DNA from: Pseudomonadota bacterium
GTDB taxonomy: Bacteria; Pseudomonadota; Gammaproteobacteria; Steroidobacterales; Steroidobacteraceae
Assembly (NCBI GenBank): GCA_026398785.1
Contig: JAPLSF010000133.1
Location: 1 to 36,866, forward strand
Length of the DNA stretch: 36,866 bases
Reading direction: 5' to 3'
This document shows positions 8,886-16,626 of this stretch, piece after piece. Below the pieces are notes generated by a model. It saw nothing but the letters and a program-made list of their open reading frames with translations. It was not told the origin of the DNA and searched no databases. Position 1 is the first letter of the stretch. Every line of letters begins with the position of its first letter. Made by a program: the position numbers and the translations under genes.

Positions 8886-10544
8886 CTAGCTGGCCGACGG
8901 CGAAGTCGGGCGACTGCTCAAGTCGCGCAGCATTTCGATGAAGGCGGGGTCGTCGCGCAGGGAGACCAGGTCCGGGTCGTTCTGCATCCAGCCGAAATTC
9001 GTGTAACCCGCCTCGACGGCCTGGCGCAGCGCGTCGATGGCTCGAGTCGACTCGCCAAGACCGACGTACATGCATGCAGCGTTGTAGAGCATGACCGGAT
9101 CGCCGGGGCTGAGCACCAGCGCCTTGGTGCCCTCACGGATCGCTTCTTCCTTGCGACCGGCCCAGCCGAGCTTGCTCGCGTAGATCAAGCGTGCACGCGC
9201 ATCGTCGGGATTCTGCAGCAGGTAATTCGGCATGATCTCCAGCAGGCGACGATAGACCGTTGCCGCTTCCTCGTCCCGCCCGAGGCCGGTGCATGTTTGT
9301 GCCACGTCGAGGTGGCCCGCATAGAAGCTCGGCTTGATCTCAGCGACGCGCCGGAAGAGTTCGAGCGCCTGTGCGAGCTTGCCCTCGGTGAAGTAGATGC
9401 GCCCGAGCGTCCAGTGCGCGATGAAGTCGTCGGGATCGATTTCGATCGCCTTGGTGCAAGAAGCGGTGGCCTCGTTCAGCTTGCCCCAGAGGAAATAAGA
9501 CAGGCCCATCGCCCGGTACGCTTCCGACAGGTTGTTGTCGTACATCAGCGCCTTGAAGCTGAGCTCCTGTGCCAGTTCGCGATAGCGCTCCTCGCGCGCG
9601 ATCAGCTGGTACATCTGGCCATAAGCGCTCGAGCAACCGGCATACGCGGACGCGCAACGCGAGTCGAGTTCGATGGCCTTCTCGAACAGCTGGATCGCAT
9701 ATTCGACGCTGCGCTTGGTCAGCCGGTAGAGCTGGTCCTGGCCACGCAGGTAAAGGTCGTACGCTTCCGCATTGAGGGTCTGCCGCTTGGTGAGCGACAG
9801 TCGTTCCGAGAAAGTGAGCTTGAGCTTCAGCGCCTCGACGATCTGCTGGGCGACCTGCTCCTGGATGTCGAAGATGTCGTCGAGCTTGCCCTTGTAGGTG
9901 TTGCCCCAGAGCTGCACGTTGGTCACGACGTCGACGAGCTGCACCGTGATGCGCACTGAATCCTGGAACCGGCGGACGCCGCCGCCGACAATATAGCGTG
10001 CGCCTAGCGCATTGCCGATCGCGAGCACGTCCTGGCCACGCCCCTTGTGCTGCATCGAGGCCCAGCGCGAAATCAGGTTGATCTCGCTCACGAGCGACAG
10101 CCTCGCGATCAGTTCCTCGGTCAGCCCGTCGCTGAAGTAGTCGGTCCCGGGATCGGGGCTGATGTTGTCGAACGGCAGCACGGCCACCGCCCCGCGCTCC
10201 GGGAGGGATTCGGCTGCATGCGCTGCAGCAGCAGTGGCAGGTCGTGTTTCCACTGCAGGGCTGGCAGCAGGCTGCGGGCGCGTGATGGTGACGCCAAGGC
10301 CAGCCAGCGAGCGCAGGATCGCCTGCAGGTTTTCATCTGGATCGCCGTGGTAGAACTCGATGTGCTGGATGCCGGCGAGCGGGTACTTGAGGCTGAGTGG
10401 AATCGTGGTCGGCTCGAGGTGCACGGGCAGGATGTTTCCCTTGCGCTCGCTCGTCAGCATCACTTCTTTCGCCACGTTGTGGGAGCTGACGGCCGACGGC
10501 GAGACCATCAGCAGCAGCACCTTGGCGCCCTCGAGCGCGCGCAC
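8886..10544 (-). CDS. TIR-like/TolB-like/TPR protein, surviving reading frame
   Basis: 552 aa if translation restarts at the GTG at 10542-10544. Order: C-terminal half of a TIR domain (residues 1-80, with 'LLLMVSPSAVSSHNVAKEVML', whose Glu would correspond to the NADase Glu of active TIRs), a Pro/Ala linker, a TolB/FlgO-like domain ('AVLPFDNISPDPGTDYFSDGLTEEL', 'ARYIVGGGVRRFQDSVRITVQLVD'), then at least five TPR-type helical repeats to the end. This architecture is usual for proteobacterial 'TIR plus adenylate-cyclase-associated TPR' proteins, which lie in the cytoplasm and act as signalling or stress sensors; no role is proven. The beta-A strand and helix A of the TIR fold are encoded just upstream but cut off by a TAA (see the pseudogene entry). 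GTG 10544 has no good ribosome-binding site. Confidence 0.7.
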   Translation of the reverse strand: MRALEGAKVLLLMVSPSAVSSHNVAKEVMLTSERKGNILPVHLEPTTIPLSLKYPLAGIQHIEFYHGDPDENLQAILRSLAGLGVTITRPQPAASPAVETRPATAAAAHAAESLPERGAVAVLPFDNISPDPGTDYFSDGLTEELIARLSLVSEINLISRWASMQHKGRGQDVLAIGNALGARYIVGGGVRRFQDSVRITVQLVDVVTNVQLWGNTYKGKLDDIFDIQEQVAQQIVEALKLKLTFSERLSLTKRQTLNAEAYDLYLRGQDQLYRLTKRSVEYAIQLFEKAIELDSRCASAYAGCSSAYGQMYQLIAREERYRELAQELSFKALMYDNNLSEAYRAMGLSYFLWGKLNEATASCTKAIEIDPDDFIAHWTLGRIYFTEGKLAQALELFRRVAEIKPSFYAGHLDVAQTCTGLGRDEEAATVYRRLLEIMPNYLLQNPDDARARLIYASKLGWAGRKEEAIREGTKALVLSPGDPVMLYNAACMYVGLGESTRAIDALRQAVEAGYTNFGWMQNDPDLVSLRDDPAFIEMLRDLSSRPTSPSAS

Positions 10545-10694
10545 AATGGATTAGCCCCAGAGCGCTGCGCCGTCGATCCCGCCCTGGTCGATCCAGACGT
10601 TCACGCCGGCAGCCCGCAGCTTGCCGGCGAACTCGAGTACCCGCGCTTTGTCTTCGCGCGAATAGCTCAGGAAAACATCTGCGGTTTGAGCCAA
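8886..10694 (-). pseudogene. Full-length TIR-TPR gene interrupted by in-frame TAA
   Basis: Reading back from 10544 in the same frame, after two codons there is a TAA at 10551-10553, and beyond it the missing N-terminal half of a TIR domain: 'ADVFLSYSREDKARVLEFAG...AGVNVWID...GAALWG', which joins seamlessly to 'SIVRALEGAKVLLLMVSPSAV'. In this family the stop position is usually Glu ('WGESIV'), so one G-to-T change (GAA to TAA) would explain it. The likely original start is TTG at 10692-10694, 8 nt after CAGGG; no ATG or GTG lies between it and the GGDEF-EAL stop at 10784. It is either a recent nonsense mutation, a sequencing error or a programmed readthrough. Confidence 0.75.
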
Positions 10695-10781
10695 GTTCTT
10701 GCCCTGGTGCGTCCAATGTCCTGTGGAGCGGGCAGGTCGGCGTCGGACGGCCGCCCGTTGCTGCCGGGCTGGCCGATTAGG

Positions 10782-13595
10782 TCACCCTGCCGCCGACCGC
10801 GACCAGAGTTCTGCCACGCGATAGCGGCCGGTCGCGGTGAGGCCGGTCTGTGCAGCGCTCTCTGCCGCCCGCAGGTCGGCGCGGCGTGCCATGAATGGTG
10901 TCTGCGCCACGACATCGAGCGAACTCGAACTCGCAAACAGGAAACCCTGACCCGCGACGCAGCCGAGGTCCAGCAGGGTCGCCACCTGGCTTTCGTTCTC
11001 GATGCCTTCGGCAACAGTCTCGAGGCCGAGCGTCGTCGCGAGCATCACGACTGCGCGGGCCAGTTCCGGACCGCCGTCCTGCTCAGTCAGCCGGCTCACG
11101 AACGCGCGATCGATCTTCAGGATGTCGATCGGAAACCGGTGCAGGTACGAGAGCGACGAGTACCCCATGCCAAAGTCGTCGATCGCGAGGCGCACGCCGA
11201 GCGCCTTCAACTCGCGGAAGCGTTCCAGGTTGACCTCGGTGTTCTGCATGATCGTGCCCTCGGTCAGCTCGATCACGAGGTTGCCGGGGTCGAGACCCGA
11301 AACCTCAAGTGCGTGGCGCACGTCCCCGACCAGGTCGCCCTGCTGCAGGTGGCGGCCGGAAATGTTGACCGCCACGCGCAAGCCGGTGCCCGCCTCGACG
11401 GAATCGCTCCACGCGCGAATCTGCGTGCACGCGTCGACGAGGACGCGACGACCGAGTTCGACGATCCGGCCGGATTCCTCGGCAATCGAAATGAACGAGC
11501 CCGGCATGACGATGCCCCGCTGCGGGTGATTCCACCGCACCAGGGCCTCCACGCCGAGCAACTCGCGGCTCGTCAGGTCGACGACGGGCTGGAACTCGAC
11601 GAAGAACTCGTTGCGTGCGAAAGCAAAGTCGATGTCCTGCTCCAGTTGCAGGCGGTCGTGCAGCTGTTCCTGCATGTGCGGCTGGAACAGCACGCAGCGT
11701 GCCTTGCCGGCCGCCTTCGCGTTGTACATGGCGATGTCGGCTTTGCGCAGCAACTGCTCGGCATCGTCACCCGGCTGCGAGCACGCGGCACCGATGCTCG
11801 CCGTGGCGTCGGTTTCCCTGCCGTCGACCAGCAGGGGCCGGTTGAACGCCGCGGTGATCGGTACCGCAATGCGCTCCACGTCTGTCTCGCTGCGGATGCC
11901 TTCCAGCAGGATTGCGAATTCGTCGCCGCCCAGGCGTGCCACGGTGTCGGACGGCCGGGTCGACTTGACCAACCGTTGCGCCGCCGCCTGCAACAGGCGG
12001 TCGCCGGCATCGTGTCCGAGCGAGTCGTTGACGTTCTTGAAGTTGTCGAGGTCGAGGAACATGACGGCGACTCGCTGCTGCGACCGTTGCGCCAGCGTCA
12101 GCGCGTGCTCGACCCGGTTCCAGAAGAGGCTGCGATTGGCAAGCAATGTCAGCGGGTCGTGGAACGCCAGCTTGCGCAGCTGCTCTTCCAGGGCCTTGCG
12201 CTCGCTGACATCGCGGAAGTTCAGCGCCAGCCCGGCAATGGCCGGGTCGTCCATCAGGTTGCTGCCGACGCACTCGAGGGTGCTGCGCCGTTCGCCCGTC
12301 TCGACGATCAGCTCGATCGGTCCAACGACCCGGCCGTGCGTTACCGATACTTCGGCGAGGAACGCGGCCAGCCGCTCATTGTCGCCATCGACCCAACGCT
12401 CGAGGAGATTGTGGCCCACCATGTCGTCCGGGTGTGTCGCAAAAGTACGTTCGGCCGCCGGCGAGGCGAATTGCAGCATCCCCTCGGCATTGGTGATCAT
12501 GATCACGTCGGAGGCGTTCTTGATCAGGGACGCGTAACGGGCCTCGACGATGTCGGCCGCACGTCGCTCGCGCAGCAGGGCGTCATCGCGTGAGAGCACG
12601 CCCTGGCGCACCATGACCAGCGAAGTCAGCACGAAGATGATGACGGTCATCGTGTTCACGGGGCTGGCGGCCGTGCTGCTCTCGACGTACACCAGCACCA
12701 GGAACGACACCATCATGGCGATGTACGGCATCCCCTCGATGAGTGCGACGCCGAATCCACTTGGGGCGCGGCGCACGCCGGGCCTGCCACGCACCTGCTC
12801 GCGCGCAGCGGCCGCAAGCCAGATGTAGCAGGACAGGTAAATGACGTCCGAGACGCCGCCCGGAATGTAGCTGCCGTTCACCTTGGACATGGCCCAGACG
12901 ATGTCGGCCAGGGACATCGACGAGAACCCGAGCGTGAGCAGCATCAGGGAGCGGCGCCGGATGGGCGTGGCGCCCGAGTGCATCAGCAGCACGCCGCAGG
13001 CCAGCAGCATGAGGCAGTTGAGAGCGATGTAGCTCTGCGCCAGCACGTACTTCAGCACGTTCGGGTCGCGCTGGGCGTCTGCCGTCGGCGAGATCACGAA
13101 AAACCAGAAGAATGCGCCGAACCCCAGCATCAGGATCGCGGTGTCGAGCCCCAGCCGGGCCCATTGCACGCGAACGGCGGCAGTGCGGATCACCGTCAGC
13201 ACCGCGGCGAAGACCAGCGGGTAGAAGCCCAGGAAGAAAACGTCGCCGATCGACGGGAACGGGTCGATCCCGTACAGCCAGTACGTTGAATGCAGCAGGT
13301 TGCCTGTGCTGTAGGTGGCCAGCGCGGCCGTGAGGAGCCACCAGGTGCGGCGCGAGGCCGGATCGGCGGAGCCTCGCGCGGCAGCTCCGGTCAGGATCGC
13401 CACGCAGATGCTCGCCGCCGAATCGGAATACAGGTTGAAGACTTCGAGCCAGGGCCATGCACGACCGTCGATCAGGATCAACGCGATGGCGATCGCGATG
13501 TAGACGAACAGGCCGACGGATACGGCGCCGGTCCAGCCGGAACTGAACCGCTCACGCTTCGTCATGCCATCGCTCGTTGGCCACTGTGGGGACAT
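10782..13595 (-). CDS. Membrane GGDEF-EAL protein with PAS domain
   Basis: 937 aa. About nine to ten hydrophobic segments (residues 20-335, including a 'DPFPSIGDVFFLGFYPL' motif common to a poorly characterised sensory membrane domain), a PAS domain (about 350-465), GGDEF (about 475-635) and EAL (about 650-905). The diguanylate cyclase site GGDEF (556-560) and the product-inhibition site RPSD (547-550, five residues before) are intact; the phosphodiesterase side has EALVRW (683-688) and DDFGMGYSS, so both activities are possible. It makes and/or breaks cyclic di-GMP at the inner membrane. A short C-terminal tail of about 25 residues follows the EAL domain. The start could instead be the Met at residue 11 (13565); neither has a strong ribosome-binding site. 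The TIR-TPR gene follows directly and may be co-transcribed. A perfect CRP-type site lies about 110 bp upstream. Confidence 0.93.
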   Translation of the reverse strand: MSPQWPTSDGMTKRERFSSGWTGAVSVGLFVYIAIAIALILIDGRAWPWLEVFNLYSDSAASICVAILTGAAARGSADPASRRTWWLLTAALATYSTGNLLHSTYWLYGIDPFPSIGDVFFLGFYPLVFAAVLTVIRTAAVRVQWARLGLDTAILMLGFGAFFWFFVISPTADAQRDPNVLKYVLAQSYIALNCLMLLACGVLLMHSGATPIRRRSLMLLTLGFSSMSLADIVWAMSKVNGSYIPGGVSDVIYLSCYIWLAAAAREQVRGRPGVRRAPSGFGVALIEGMPYIAMMVSFLVLVYVESSTAASPVNTMTVIIFVLTSLVMVRQGVLSRDDALLRERRAADIVEARYASLIKNASDVIMITNAEGMLQFASPAAERTFATHPDDMVGHNLLERWVDGDNERLAAFLAEVSVTHGRVVGPIELIVETGERRSTLECVGSNLMDDPAIAGLALNFRDVSERKALEEQLRKLAFHDPLTLLANRSLFWNRVEHALTLAQRSQQRVAVMFLDLDNFKNVNDSLGHDAGDRLLQAAAQRLVKSTRPSDTVARLGGDEFAILLEGIRSETDVERIAVPITAAFNRPLLVDGRETDATASIGAACSQPGDDAEQLLRKADIAMYNAKAAGKARCVLFQPHMQEQLHDRLQLEQDIDFAFARNEFFVEFQPVVDLTSRELLGVEALVRWNHPQRGIVMPGSFISIAEESGRIVELGRRVLVDACTQIRAWSDSVEAGTGLRVAVNISGRHLQQGDLVGDVRHALEVSGLDPGNLVIELTEGTIMQNTEVNLERFRELKALGVRLAIDDFGMGYSSLSYLHRFPIDILKIDRAFVSRLTEQDGGPELARAVVMLATTLGLETVAEGIENESQVATLLDLGCVAGQGFLFASSSSLDVVAQTPFMARRADLRAAESAAQTGLTATGRYRVAELWSRSAAG

Positions 13596-13704
13596 ATTGT
13601 TCGGCTCGCGTCTCCCATACGCGACAGCCCTCTGGATTCGCTGTATCTAGCCTCAGGGGTTCAGCAGTGGTCTGTGACCGCCGTACGAAAACATCAGCCC
13701 CTCG

Positions 13705-13720
13705 TGTGACGCAGTTCACA
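13705..13720. promoter_or_regulatory. Perfect CRP/Vfr/Clp-type half-sites
   Basis: TGTGA-CGCAGT-TCACA matches all ten conserved bases of the cAMP-receptor-protein consensus with the correct 6-bp spacer. It is 110 bp upstream of the GGDEF-EAL start (13595) and about 268 bp upstream of pbpG, so the GGDEF-EAL gene is the likelier target. In Xanthomonas the family member Clp itself responds to cyclic di-GMP. Confidence 0.55.
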
Positions 13721-13760
13721 GGTCGGGCTGTCCCGGAGCAGCGTCGGTCTTCGTCAATGA

Positions 13761-13805
13761 TTGCAGGGTCGGTGGTTGCAGGGTCGCTGTTTGCAGGAGT
13801 GACGC
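13761..13805. repeat. Three tandem 15-bp units
   Basis: TTGCAGGGTCGGTGG, TTGCAGGGTCGCTGT and a diverged TTGCAGGAGTGACGC follow each other without gaps. The first two differ at two positions. It lies within the divergent intergenic region; the period of 15 bp is not a whole number of helical turns, so side-by-side operators on one DNA face are not obvious. It may simply be replication slippage. Confidence 0.6.
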
Positions 13806-13987
13806 GGCGGTGAGTTCCGCAGACTGTCATCACGTCGGTCCGAAATGTGAAACCGACGCGATTCTTCTGGCTGCTGATATGTCACATTGCCTGCGGATTG
13901 TGGCAGGCTACCGGCCGCCTCGGCACAGGCTCGCGCGATTCGCGAGCGGCGCGGGGCTGCGAGACTCGCGAAGGAGCGATTGACGAC

Positions 13988-14854
13988 ATGCAGCATTGGC
14001 GCAGGAAGATCGGTTCGATGACGTTGGCGGGCTTGCTGCTGACATGGTTTGCGCCCATGGCCACCCTGGCAGCAACGCAAGGCACCGCGCTGCCCAGGGC
14101 GATCCCGGACGTGCGCTCCCACGCATACTACGTCCTCGACGAGTCAGCCTCCTCGGTGCTCGCTGCGCGCAATGAGCGCGTTGCCGTTCCAATCGCCTCC
14201 ATCACCAAGTTGATGACTGCCCTGGTCGTGCTCGAGGCCGGACAGCCGATGGACCAGGTGCTGACCATCAATGCCGATGACGTGCGTGGCACCGCCGGCA
14301 ACGCCTCACGCCTCGCGTCCGGTTACAAGCTGAGCCGGCAAGACCTGCTGCACCTGGCGCTGATGTCGTCCGAGAATCGCGCTGCGTATGCGCTGTGCCG
14401 GTCCTATCCGCGAGGTCTGCGTGCCTGCGTCCAGGCCATGAACAAGAAGGCCGTTGCACTGGGCATGACCACGGCTCACTTCGTCGAGCCCACGGGCTTG
14501 TCGAGCAGCAACGTGGCAAGCCCGGTAGACCTGGCCAAGCTGGTGCTGGCGGCCGCGGGCAACCGGACGATCCGTGACTACTCCACCTCTGCCCACCACA
14601 CGGTTACCCTCAACCGACGGCAACTCGAGTTCCGCAATACCAACCTGCTGGTTGCAAATCCGGCCTGGCAAGTCGACGTGCAGAAGACCGGCTACATCCC
14701 TGAAGCGGGCCGCTGTCTCGTGATGCAGGCTGTCATCGACGGCCGCCCGGTCGTGATGGTGTTGCTCAACTCCTATGGCAAGTACACGCGGATCGCGGAC
14801 GCCAAGCGGGTCCGGACCTGGATTGAGTCGCAGAGCCGGGTCGCCGCGCTCTAG
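13988..14854 (+). CDS. pbpG: D-alanyl-D-alanine endopeptidase (PBP7-like), family S11
   Basis: 288 aa, periplasmic, penicillin-binding. All three active-site motifs are present: Ser71-Ile-Thr-Lys74 (SITKLMTALV), Ser128-Glu-Asn130 and Lys233-Thr-Gly235 (VQKTGYIPEAG). The length and lack of a long C-terminal anchoring domain fit PbpG rather than DacA/DacC; it should cut D,D cross-links in peptidoglycan. A signal peptide occupies residues 1-29 (TLA-AT). I chose ATG 13988 with AAGGAG 11 nt upstream, not the longer frame from 13847. Cys137 and Cys147, around the loop after the SEN motif, could form a disulfide. It converges with pcm, 122 bp apart; that gap holds nothing recognisable. Confidence 0.9.
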   Translation: MQHWRRKIGSMTLAGLLLTWFAPMATLAATQGTALPRAIPDVRSHAYYVLDESASSVLAARNERVAVPIASITKLMTALVVLEAGQPMDQVLTINADDVRGTAGNASRLASGYKLSRQDLLHLALMSSENRAAYALCRSYPRGLRACVQAMNKKAVALGMTTAHFVEPTGLSSSNVASPVDLAKLVLAAAGNRTIRDYSTSAHHTVTLNRRQLEFRNTNLLVANPAWQVDVQKTGYIPEAGRCLVMQAVIDGRPVVMVLLNSYGKYTRIADAKRVRTWIESQSRVAAL

Positions 14855-14976
14855 TCGTAGCCCCGCAGCAGGTAACCGGGAAAGTGCGAGCCGCACGCCA
14901 TCAGGTGCGTGATGGCCTCGCAGTTGAGCGCGATCGAACTCGCGCTCCGGGCGTCGTCGACTGGAGCGGGCCGGGC

Positions 14977-15729
14977 TCAGTTCGAATCCAGGGGCTGGTC
15001 GTCCGGGCGGTCCGGCGTCCAGCCTTCCTCGCCGACGAGCGGGACGAAGCGCACGTCCAGCAGCTCTTCGGTCTGGAATTCGTCTTGTGCAACGCGGGTG
15101 ATGCGCAGCAGTTCCTGCGTTCGCCGATCTGCCGCGCCCACGGGGATCACCAGTCGTCCACCGATCTTGAGCTGCTGCTTGAGCGTCTCCGGCACCCTGG
15201 GGCCGCCGGCCGCGACGACGATGGCATCGAACGGCGCGTGCTCGGGCCAGCCGAGCGTGCCGTCGCCATGCAGCACGTGCACGTTGTCGAAGCCTTCGGC
15301 CGCGAGTGTCTCCGCGGCCTTGACCGCCAGCTGGCCGTAGCGCTCGATGGTGTAGACGTGCTTCGCGATCTTTGCGACCACTGCCGCCGCGTAACCCGAT
15401 CCAGTGCCGATCTCGAGGACCGTCTCTCCGCCTTCCAGCAACAGCGCCTCGACCATCAGCGCGACGATGTAAGGCTGCGATATCGTCTGGCCTTCCTCGA
15501 TCGGCAAAGGCTTGTCTTCGTAGGCGAATTCGCGCAGGTCCGGCGGCAGGAACGCCTCGCGCGGTACGTTGCGCATTGCGTCGAGGACGAGTGGCGCATG
15601 AACGCCGCGATGCGCAATCTGCCTGTCCACCATTGACCGGCGGAGTGTGCGGTAATCCGGATGTTGGTCTCTAAGCACATCCATGGCTTGGTACATACGC
15701 CGCGGCGCCGGACTTGAAAATCCGTGCAT
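14977..15729 (-). CDS. pcm: Protein-L-isoaspartate O-methyltransferase
   Basis: 250 aa. It uses S-adenosylmethionine to methylate isoaspartyl residues in damaged proteins and so starts their repair. The S-adenosylmethionine-binding motif 'VLEIGTGSGYAAAV', the preceding 'GQTISQPYIVALM' and post-motif 'DAIVVAAGGPRVPETL' are characteristic. The frame is about 40 residues longer than E. coli Pcm: an N-terminal extension (30 residues, with 'YRTLRRSMVDRQI' entering the conserved region) and a C-terminal acidic tail. The start ATG at 15729 has an AGGA site 7 nt upstream; the internal Met codons 12 and 16 do not. A 7-bp stem (CAGCGAC/GTCGCTG, 15742-15765) lies just upstream of that site in the leader. 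It lies 84 bp downstream of the YbhB-like gene on the same strand. Confidence 0.93.
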   Translation of the reverse strand: MHGFSSPAPRRMYQAMDVLRDQHPDYRTLRRSMVDRQIAHRGVHAPLVLDAMRNVPREAFLPPDLREFAYEDKPLPIEEGQTISQPYIVALMVEALLLEGGETVLEIGTGSGYAAAVVAKIAKHVYTIERYGQLAVKAAETLAAEGFDNVHVLHGDGTLGWPEHAPFDAIVVAAGGPRVPETLKQQLKIGGRLVIPVGAADRRTQELLRITRVAQDEFQTEELLDVRFVPLVGEEGWTPDRPDDQPLDSN

Positions 15730-15813
15730 TCATCGATCCTGCAGCGACGCTGTAACCCGTCGCTGAACTCATTCCAGGTCAGTTGGCCACGCGGCGTATG
15801 CTGATCTGCGTCT

Positions 15814-16350
15814 TCACCTCCCCGCCTTCTCGTACGTACCTACCAGTTCCGCGTGTGCCAGTACGTGACCTTTCATTGCTGCCTCCACCTGAGCCTTGGT
15901 CGGGTGCTTGAGTCCGTCGAGCACGGTGTCGAGTGCGTAGAGCTTGTGGAAGTACCGGTGCCGGCCGATGGGCGGGCAGGGGCCGCCATAGCCCGTGCGT
16001 TTCCAATCGTTGAGGCCCTCGACCGTTCCCGTGGGCAGGGCTGTCGGTGAAATGCCCTCCTGCAGGCCCGCTGCATCCACGGGCAGGTTCGCAAGCACCC
16101 AGTGGACCCACGTCATTTTGGGCGCGCTCGGATCAGGCGCGTCCGGATCGTCGACGATCAGCACCAGCGATCTTGCGCCCGCTGGTACGCCTTGCCAGTG
16201 CAGCGGCGGTGAATCATCGCCGCCTTCGCAGGTGTAGCGCCGCGGTATCGCCGCGTCGGGATCGAATGCGGTCGACGAGAGTTCCATTGCCATGGCCAAG
16301 CCTCCTGTCAGCAGTGCGATCAGCAAGAAGACTGTGTTCTTCATCGCCAT
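15814..16350 (-). CDS. YbhB/YbcL (PEBP) family protein, exported
   Basis: 178 aa phosphatidylethanolamine-binding-protein fold. Signature features: 'FDPDAAIPRRYTCEGGDDSPPL', 'SLVLIVDDPDAPDP', 'WVHWVLANLP' and 'YGGPCPPIGRHRYFHKLYALD'. Bacterial members are small soluble ligand-binding proteins of uncertain role (E. coli YbcL blocks neutrophil migration in uropathogens; others are kinase-inhibitor-like). A signal peptide (residues 1-20) makes it periplasmic. ATG 16350 is preferred because of a GGGAG site 7 nt upstream; an ATG two codons later is also possible. An upstream extension to 16386 has no ribosome-binding site. Confidence 0.9.
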   Translation of the reverse strand: MAMKNTVFLLIALLTGGLAMAMELSSTAFDPDAAIPRRYTCEGGDDSPPLHWQGVPAGARSLVLIVDDPDAPDPSAPKMTWVHWVLANLPVDAAGLQEGISPTALPTGTVEGLNDWKRTGYGGPCPPIGRHRYFHKLYALDTVLDGLKHPTKAQVEAAMKGHVLAHAELVGTYEKAGR

Positions 16351-16392
16351 TCTACGACTCCCGTGGAGAGCGGTCGCTGCGTGCACGCCGGC

Positions 16393-16626
16393 TCAACGTC
16401 GCAGGTGCCTGAAAGTCCATGAACGTAAGGCTCGGATCTCGCCGGTGCGATACAGCGGCACCAGTGCCGGATCGACGTGGGCGGTCGGGCTTTGCCGCTG
16501 GAAGCCGGACTGCAGGATCTTCAGTGTGTCTCCGTGCGACACCAGCAGGCACATGAGGCCGCCTCGAGCCCGGGCTGATGCCTCCAGCTCAACTGGCGAG
16601 TGGTACACCGCCCGGTCACTGGCCGT
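16393..16626 (-). pseudogene. C-terminal remnant of a histidine phosphatase (phosphoglycerate-mutase-like)
   Basis: An open frame of about 77 codons whose middle reads 'LLVSHGDTLKILQSGFQ' and then 'TGEIRAL'. This matches the last 65 residues of GpmB-like histidine phosphatases ('LLVSHGDTLQILQTAF ... LETAEIR'), including the second catalytic His. The N-terminal two thirds, with the RHG motif, are missing: the frame is closed by a TGA at 16627-16629, inside the end of the PQQ dehydrogenase gene. A GTG at 16608 has no clear ribosome-binding site. The remnant looks like the stump left when a rearrangement brought the dehydrogenase gene next to it. Confidence 0.6.

Larger units (their letters stand above)
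13596..13987. other. Intergenic region between divergent GGDEF-EAL and pbpG genes
   Basis: 392 bp without a gene I can support. It holds a perfect CRP-type site (13705-13720), three tandem 15-bp units (13761-13805), a hairpin-prone GCCTGC...GCAGGC pair near 13890-13910 and GC-rich sequence leading to the AAGGAG site of pbpG. An upstream ATG at 13847 is in frame with pbpG but would add 47 residues unlike a signal peptide. Confidence 0.5.

Noticed and set aside
10047-12593. An 848-codon open frame on the plus strand
   Set aside because: It lies opposite the TIR-TPR and GGDEF-EAL genes and crosses the gap between them; composition is that of reverse-complemented GC-rich genes, with no recognisable domain.
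10782-13595. Degenerate (inactive) GGDEF or EAL domain
   Set aside because: GGDEF, the RxxD inhibition site, EALVRW and DDFGMGYSS are all intact.
13761-13805. CRISPR array
   Set aside because: Units are 15 bp, directly adjacent with no spacers, only three copies, and no cas gene is in the window.
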